From: Dioscorea cayenensis subsp. rotundata
Lineage: Eukaryota; Streptophyta; Magnoliopsida; Dioscoreales; Dioscoreaceae
NCBI RefSeq assembly: GCF_009730915.1
Contig: NC_052486.1
Location: 21,047,589 to 21,111,588 of the forward strand
Direction: 5' to 3'
DNA: 64,000 nucleotides
This document shows positions 58,381 through 64,000 of the stretch, piece by piece (within the stretch, counting starts at the first letter, position 1; each line of letters begins with the position of its first letter). The notes under the pieces are model-generated. The model saw nothing but the letters and a program-made list of their open reading frames with translations. It was not told the origin of the DNA and ran no database searches. The position numbers were made by a program, and so were the translations under genes.

Positions 58381-58806
58381 AGCAAGACAATTTATGCAGA
58401 GTTTAATAGAATACTTTTTTTTTTTTTTTGGTTTTTCTCCGTTGTTTTGTGATTCCAAAGATGGTTCAGATTATTATTATTTTTTTTAGGTCAACTCAAA
58501 GATTTGGAGGCATTTCTTTTGATAAGTTATTTACTGTTGAAGATTTTTTAAAAAAATAATGATTATGTGCAAGAGATCATGAGAGGGAAAAAAAATCTTT
58601 ATTAATCACAAATTTCTTTTGTTAAATTTTGTATTATATATATATATATATATATATATAGTATTGTCATAATGTTAGAATTTAGGTGAGTTAAAGACCT
58701 AAAAAAAATTATGTATCAAATATAGTGATATTTTATTTAATTTTTTTCAATCATCAAATTAATCGAGCATAGCACCATTTATGTTCGAGAATTAATATAT
58801 TGTATC
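57749..58806. other. FMO-B upstream region
   Basis: It contains the FMO-B promoter and the empty sites matching the two insertions upstream of FMO-A. A (TA)n microsatellite lies at about 58636-58660. No gene was identified. Confidence 0.55.
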
Positions 58807-59047
58807 TAGAGGTGGCCACGGGCCGGTTAACCGGGCCCGACCCGCCGGGTCCGGTTCACCGGAAACAGGACCCGGAACCGGCCCGTGCTATAGGGGAGAC
58901 CCGCCGGGCCAGGTTGACCCGGCAGGCCCGCCGGGTCCGGTTCATTCTAGGACCTCCTGTGAATGAACCGGACCCGGCCCGGCTTATCACAGAACCCGTT
59001 GGGTCCGGGCCAGGCCCGTTTGGCCCGGCGGGTTTTTGTAAATAATC

Positions 59048-59117
59048 AAAAAATGTCATGAATGGGGTTTGAACCTAGGACCTCTCACATGGGAAAATAA
59101 CATTACCCAATTGGCCT
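59048..59117 (-). repeat. tRNA-like A/B box segment in the left arm of the hAT element
   Basis: On the minus strand a GGCCAATTGGGTAATG-type A box is followed by a GGTTCAAACCCC B box. It faces outward toward the left end and resembles the pol III promoter of a tRNA or SINE. It is not a folded functional tRNA as far as can be judged. Confidence 0.45.
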
Positions 59118-59947
59118 ATAAATTTTTCTTATTATAATTTAAAACATAAATAAATATAAAGAAGTTACAAAATATTTTTTAAATTTAATCCCAAACAACA
59201 AAAAATTTAAAATAATTTATAATAACTTAAAAAATTTTAAGACATATCAAAATAATTTTAAAAAGGATAAAAAAAGCTACATTTTTTTAATTTATTTATC
59301 TATCAAATTAAATTATTAAGACATCTTTTTTAAGTCGCAACAAAAATGTATATATCAAGTAGTATTTTTTTATTTTTAAATTGAAGTTATCATCAACTTA
59401 TTTATTTATTATAATTAGGGTTGGCTCTAGATTTTTACTTTGGTCTTTTAACAATAGGGTTATTATTAGTGCTTTATCATGTAGTCATTGAAAAAAAGTT
59501 ACTAAATCAAAAATAATATAGTGTGAACCATTATTCAAAAGATATTCTTTTTTTACTAATATATTTTTTTATAAATTGATTTACATAATTTAAAAAAACA
59601 ATTTTTTTGTAATTTTATTTTTTTATTTTTATAAATTGAAACAAAAATAATCTAATATATATGTGACAAATAAGAGTCGCTTATTTAAAAAGAATTTAAA
59701 AAGTGATGCATATGTAGAGATTTATCACTTATGAGCTAAAAAGACAATTAACAAAAATAATTATTTTTTTAAAAAAAATATTTATGAAAAATTTATTGTT
59801 TGATAAATTGATATTTTTACTAATTGATTTGTATAATTTTTTAATTTATTATATGGTTTCTTAATTTTTTATAAATTAAATATATAAAATATTTTGATCA
59901 ATATCCTACATCTATCTATATATAATTCTTTCTAATAAATATTAGAA

Positions 59948-60025
59948 ACAAATTGTAGCTCAAGTGGTTGGGTTTTTGCTATCCAAGTTCAAGATCATGG
60001 GTTCAAATCCCATAACCAACAAGTA
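59948..60025 (+). repeat. tRNA-like A/B box segment in the right arm of the hAT element
   Basis: The A box is TAGCTCAAGTGG and the B box GGGTTCAAATCCC on the + strand, again facing outward toward the element end. It mirrors the segment in the left arm. Confidence 0.5.
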
Positions 60026-60528
60026 CTTAGTATTAAAAAAAAAACAATAACATTAACCGGGTTTGACTCGGCCCGCCGGGCCCAACCGGGTTTTGACCCG
60101 CCGGGTCACGGGTTGGGGTTTTCGGGTTGGGAAAACCCTCAACCCATGCAACCGCCCGCTCTACGATGACGGGCGGTTACTGGTCAATGAACCGCCCGCC
60201 GGGTCATTGAACCGGCGGGCCGGGCCGGTTTTCCGGACGGCCCGTGCCCACCTCTAATTGTATCAATTTAAGTGTAAAAAATTTATACTTTTGCATCAAA
60301 ATCATAATGGCAAAATTATATTTTTTTTAAACATTAAATTAAAAGAAAAGAAAATTAGCCCTGAAATAAACACTTAAGAATTTTGATGAAAACTGATCAG
60401 TGACCAGGGGAAGGAAATTAATTAAAAGATGTTAAATATTGGCTTGATATTCTTGGGATGAAGGCTAATCTTGATTTTTTTTTAAAACAGCGGTCTAGAT
60501 TGTTTTATTGTTTATATAGGGTTATGTT

Positions 60529-60964
60529 TGTTGGGTGTTGTGTAATGAGAGAAAAGAGAGAAAGATAGAGAGGGTGAGTTCTCTTGTATTTGTAAAGTGG
60601 AAAGAGTGAAGGTGTAGAGGAGAGCTCTTGTTCTTTTTTGATCTCATTAAAGCAAGATAAAACCCTTGTTTTTGAGGTAAGGCTAGTTCTTAGAACTTGA
60701 TAATCCTATTGTGGATTTATACCTATTTTTTGTACTCTTGTTATTTCCCCATGATATAGTGAAACATTATTTTCCCGTGGATGTAGGCTTGTTTTTAGCC
60801 GAACCACGTTAAATTGATCACTCTTACTTTATTCTTGTGAGATTGGTTGTATGTTATCCTTGTATTGCCCATTCATTGTGTGGTTGCTAGGTATTGTATG
60901 TGATATTGCACACTAAGTGTTCGATGAATTGCCACACTAGTTCCGCGCTTTCTCACACGCAACA
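60529..60964 (+). mobile_element. Copia-type LTR fragment or solo LTR
   Basis: It starts TGTTGGGTGTTG and ends CACACGCAACA. It carries text typical of plant Ty1/copia LTRs: a GTGGATGTAGGC segment followed by GCCGAACCACGTTAAA, and TTCCGCGCTTTC near the end. No 5 bp duplication and no primer-binding site or internal region follow, so it is a fragment or an eroded solo LTR. Confidence 0.55.
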
Positions 60965-61257
60965 AAAGATGAGTTGAATAAAAGAAAAGATGATATAACT
61001 TTTATTGATAATAATATATATAGTAAATTGGGTGTTGGATGATGGATTGATAGGGGACACAAGTATTAATAGTGTGGACTAAGGCAGGGTATTTTGATTC
61101 ATAGGGAAGATCAAGAATACTAGTACTAATCATATTTCGAAAATTAGCCTAAATAAAAGTAGTGAGTGTGTGAACAAAACTAAATAGCAAGAGCAAAGAA
61201 ATAAAAGAAGTCGAGAAATCAGGGGAGAAGGAATGCTGAGGTATAGTATCCTTCTAA

Positions 61258-61653
61258 GGGGTCATTTGGTTCGTGGTAATGACATATTACCACGTAACGA
61301 GATTACCATGGTATTATGAGTGGGAATGGTATATGGTTGAGAATATTGTGGTAATTTAATATAACCATGTTTGGTTGGGAACTCTTATTACCGAGAATAG
61401 TTCATTGCCTTGTTCGGTTGTCATGGTGATCAATTTGTTAAAATATAAAAAGTTATAAGATTACTAATGTAATCCAAGATAGACACCAAATTTGGTGATA
61501 ATAGGATTACCACTTTCTTGATAATATTTATAAGTTGGTAATATGATATTACCATCCAGATTACTACCGGTGCAATGCCAAACATGGTAATATTTTCAGA
61601 TTACCACGTAACACGTAGTAATCTTTCTACATTACCGTGAACCAAATGGCCTC
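61258..61653. mobile_element. Tourist-like (PIF/Harbinger) MITE
   Basis: 396 bp with inverted ends GGGGTCATTTGGTTCGTGG and, reversed, GAGGCCATTTGGTTCACGG, with GTAATG following in both. It is flanked by TAA (61255-61257, 61654-61656), the PIF/Harbinger target. Internal TTACCA/TGGTAA motifs are repeated. It has no ORF. Confidence 0.85.
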
Positions 61654-61656
61654 TAA

Positions 61657-62722
61657 AGTTTATTAAGTTCAGAACAAATGTTGTATAAGTATGCAATCCT
61701 ATTTGATCGAGAAAAATCCTAAAATATACTAAACCCCTCCTTCGAGGGCGATTAATAACTGACTTAGTACAATGTTGATATAGACATCCCACAATAGCCT
61801 TGCACTCTATGAAATCTTAATGTGAATTTAACAAGGATTTCTGAAATAAACAATTTTTATTGCAATGCAACTGTCCCTAATCCTATATAGAATAAAAATG
61901 TGATTTTTTCTAAAATATATTCCATACGATTGCAAAAAACATGGAATTACTTATTAAATCACTTGGGAGGATTGAGGGAGGAGAACTCGCGATTTAAAAG
62001 TACCCCATTGTTAGGTTTACTCACAAACCCTTCCAATTGTGGTTTGTCTATGCTATATGGAAACTTTTACTTGTTACAAAGCACATCATACAAGAAAACT
62101 AGGGCTTTTTCCTCGATAGTATTGAAGACATTAAAAACACACAATTGAATTTAAATAGAAATGGATATCAATTAAGAAACAATTAAAGCATAAACATCTA
62201 CAACCAATGTCAAAATAAAATAAACCATAGAGTTTATCTACGCCCAAACATCTACAAAATTAGCTCTCCATTAGAGGAAAACAAACATCCAAACAATAAG
62301 ACTCATCAAGAATTAAAGAAAACATTAAAACCCTCTTCTCAATTGCATCAAGAGATGATTGCCATAGAACACCCAAGGACTTTCCACAAACACCGCCAAG
62401 ACAATCCTTGACGGCTCCAATGAAGCTTTAAACCTTCATCTAGTCTCTAATTTTGCTTTCTTCCCCCGGAGAAGATATGCAATAGAAGCTCTCAAAATTG
62501 CCACTCAAAAGCTCTAGTTTTCGGGCTTTTATAACTCAGAAATTGGGGGTTCTTACAACCATAAGAGGTCTTTACGACCCGATGCTTACAGCCATAACAG
62601 TACTTATAAACTTCTCGAGTTGGGGCTTAAGCCCATAATAGTGATTTGTTACAATGCCATGAATATTACAATGCTACAGTATCACCCATTATAGCACCTG
62701 TAAACCCGGCCATAAGTCATTG
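61657..62722. other. Intergenic region with nothing recognised
   Basis: Short frames only, for example an 82-codon + frame at 61900-62148 that matches no family I know. The region may be part of a retrotransposon, since it ends at a putative LTR start. Confidence 0.4.
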
Positions 62723-64000
62723 ATGAGTATAATTTGCACTCAATATATAGACCTTCTTCTTTAACTCATTATGAATTAAATTGTATTATTTTGAACCAAT
62801 TTTACTCACAATCTTATTGTTATTGTATTGTAGGAAAGAAACAGAATGATGCGAAGGAAGAACATGTAAAAAGCACAAAATTTGAGGAAAAAAGAGTAAA
62901 GTTTTAACAAAGAGAAAGCAAGTAAAACAGAAAATCTAGCGTCTATGCTCTAGCATGCAGCGCTTAGGCGCTATAATGTAAAAAGGTGCAAAATGAAAAC
63001 TATAGCACCTAGGCACTATAGTCTTTGGTGCCTAGGTGCTACCTTGATTTTAAGTTATAAAAGGGGCTAGGGTTAAGACGAAAAACTAGGAGGAGAATTT
63101 TAGAGATCAAAAGGCCGAGAGCAAAGATTTGGCCCGAATTCATCATCAAGCTTTTGTTTTTAGTTTTTCTTTGTTTATTTGATTATGAACCTTGTTAATA
63201 TGTTAAACTTTGCAATCATTATGTTCTAAATACCTTTTTCTAGGGCTACAAAATTGCCAAACTATGAAAAACTTGATTTATGTTTGTTTAATTTAATTGA
63301 TGCTTGTTTCAAGACTATATTGGATATTTTAATCTATGCTTAAAGCTTGTGATTGCTTGATCACCAATTGCATGATTAGTAATTTGATTTAAGACCGAGA
63401 TGTGATAATTGAATTAGGTCTTGGTTGGCATATCGTACAATCATCATAAGATAGAGATATTTATGAGATTGTATGCATCATTATAAATTTCTAGAGCTTA
63501 ATGAGTTCCATAGGTTCATAGTTATTTCAGAGATGATGTTAACTTATCTAATGGAATATGCTATTGATACTTGAGAAAGATCAATATGTAATTTAGGAAA
63601 ATTTGATGAAAACATAAGAAATGATCTAGGTGGAATTAGTCTAGGTGAACTCGGAAACCCTAGAATCTCCTGACATTGATTTCTTCTCATCTAACTATCT
63701 TTTCTCTAGTCCCTGAATTAGATTTTCTAAATTAAATCTCTTCAATATCATTAGTCAAGTAGAATTAGAATTAGTAATTTTGATAATTAATAAACTCAAT
63801 CTCGTGGGATGATATTCTCTTATCATTATATTACTTGTTTGCGATAGCGTATGCTTGCATTAAGAACTTTTCTTGGTGTCTTTTTCATGAATTAATGAAT
63901 GTATGTATGCATGTATGTATGTGTATTTGGTGGATTTGATGAAGAAAATTGATGGATTTGAATTGAAAAGGCATGTTTAATTATTGTAGATGATGAGTGT
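62723..64000 (+). mobile_element. Possible LTR retrotransposon sequence, runs off the window
   Basis: It starts near TGATGAGTATAATTTGCACT, an opening seen in some plant Ty3/gypsy LTRs. A repeated CACCTAGGCACTATAG-type motif lies at about 62940-63045 and a TATA-like TTATAAAAGGGG at about 63054-63066. No coding domain is visible and the right end is not in the window, so the call is tentative. Confidence 0.35.

Larger units (their letters stand above)
58807..60256. mobile_element. Non-autonomous hAT element
   Basis: 1450 bp with terminal inverted repeats TAGAGGTGGCCACGGGCCGG and, reversed from the right end, TAGAGGTGGGCACGGGCCG. A perfect 8 bp target duplication ATTGTATC (58799-58806, 60257-60264) marks the hAT superfamily. 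Both subterminal regions (about 58815-59035 and 60057-60240) are packed with CCCGCCGGG/CCGGGTCC motifs, like transposase-binding arrays. The middle is AT-rich with no transposase. Inside the GC-rich arms, each end carries a tRNA-like pair of A and B boxes. Open frames across the arms are repeat-derived. Confidence 0.9.

Noticed and set aside
58800-59059. Pro/Gly/Arg-rich frames on both strands
   Set aside because: They are the CCGG-rich terminal arrays of the hAT element read as codons.
59948-60025. A functional tRNA gene
   Set aside because: A and B boxes are present, but I could not draw a convincing cloverleaf, and the segment is mirrored in the other arm of the hAT element.

Overview
This is nuclear DNA from a flowering plant. 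The evidence is AT-rich intergenic DNA, genes split by GT-AG introns, plant-only families (group IId WRKY, purine permease, VAP27), plant-type telomere motifs, and many nested LTR, MULE, hAT, Tourist and SINE insertions. The species cannot be named from sequence alone; the protein style would fit a non-grass monocot, but that is a guess.

Layout. 1-2.9 kb: a group IId WRKY gene (+). 2.9-8.5 kb: AT-rich DNA with repeats. 8.9-11.2 kb: adenine phosphoribosyltransferase (+, six exons). 11.8-12.8 kb: purine permease (-); a Mutator-type element with a nested Tourist-like element lies just upstream of it. 15.3-15.9 kb: single-exon lipid phosphate phosphatase (+). 16-24.4 kb: no recognisable gene, one SINE. 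24.4-31.1 kb: ten-exon oxysterol-binding-protein-related protein (+). 34.4-39.3 kb: eight-exon VAP27-type ER tether (+). 39.8-40.4 kb: acidic, tail-anchored protein (-). 41.5-57.7 kb: two tandem flavin-containing monooxygenase (FMO) genes (-), seven exons each. 57.8-64 kb: repeats, including a non-autonomous hAT element and LTR remnants.

The FMO pair comes from a tandem duplication of about 4.3 kb. The downstream copy (FMO-B, 54460-57748) is compact. The other copy (FMO-A, 41460-51027) has a 7.3 kb second intron holding a degenerate LTR retrotransposon, itself hit by a solo LTR, a MULE and a small inverted-repeat element. Two more insertions sit in the FMO-A upstream region. FMO-B supplies the empty-site version of most of these.

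The most striking structure is a 427 bp segment of FMO-A (exons 4 and 5 with adjoining introns, 42103-42529) that is repeated in inverted orientation, identical base for base as read here, at 43743-44169 inside intron 2 of the same gene. The copy is bracketed by a 163 bp direct repeat made of the 5' end of the solo LTR plus its flank. An FMO-A pre-mRNA could fold back into a perfect 427 bp duplex, and the duplicated sequence is also very close to FMO-B. This is a natural hairpin configuration that could produce siRNAs against both genes; expression and small RNAs cannot be seen from sequence.

A second point of interest is the neighbouring ORP and VAP27 genes. The ORP carries an FFAT-like motif, the class of motif bound by VAP MSP domains, so two likely partners at ER contact sites are encoded about 3.4 kb apart.
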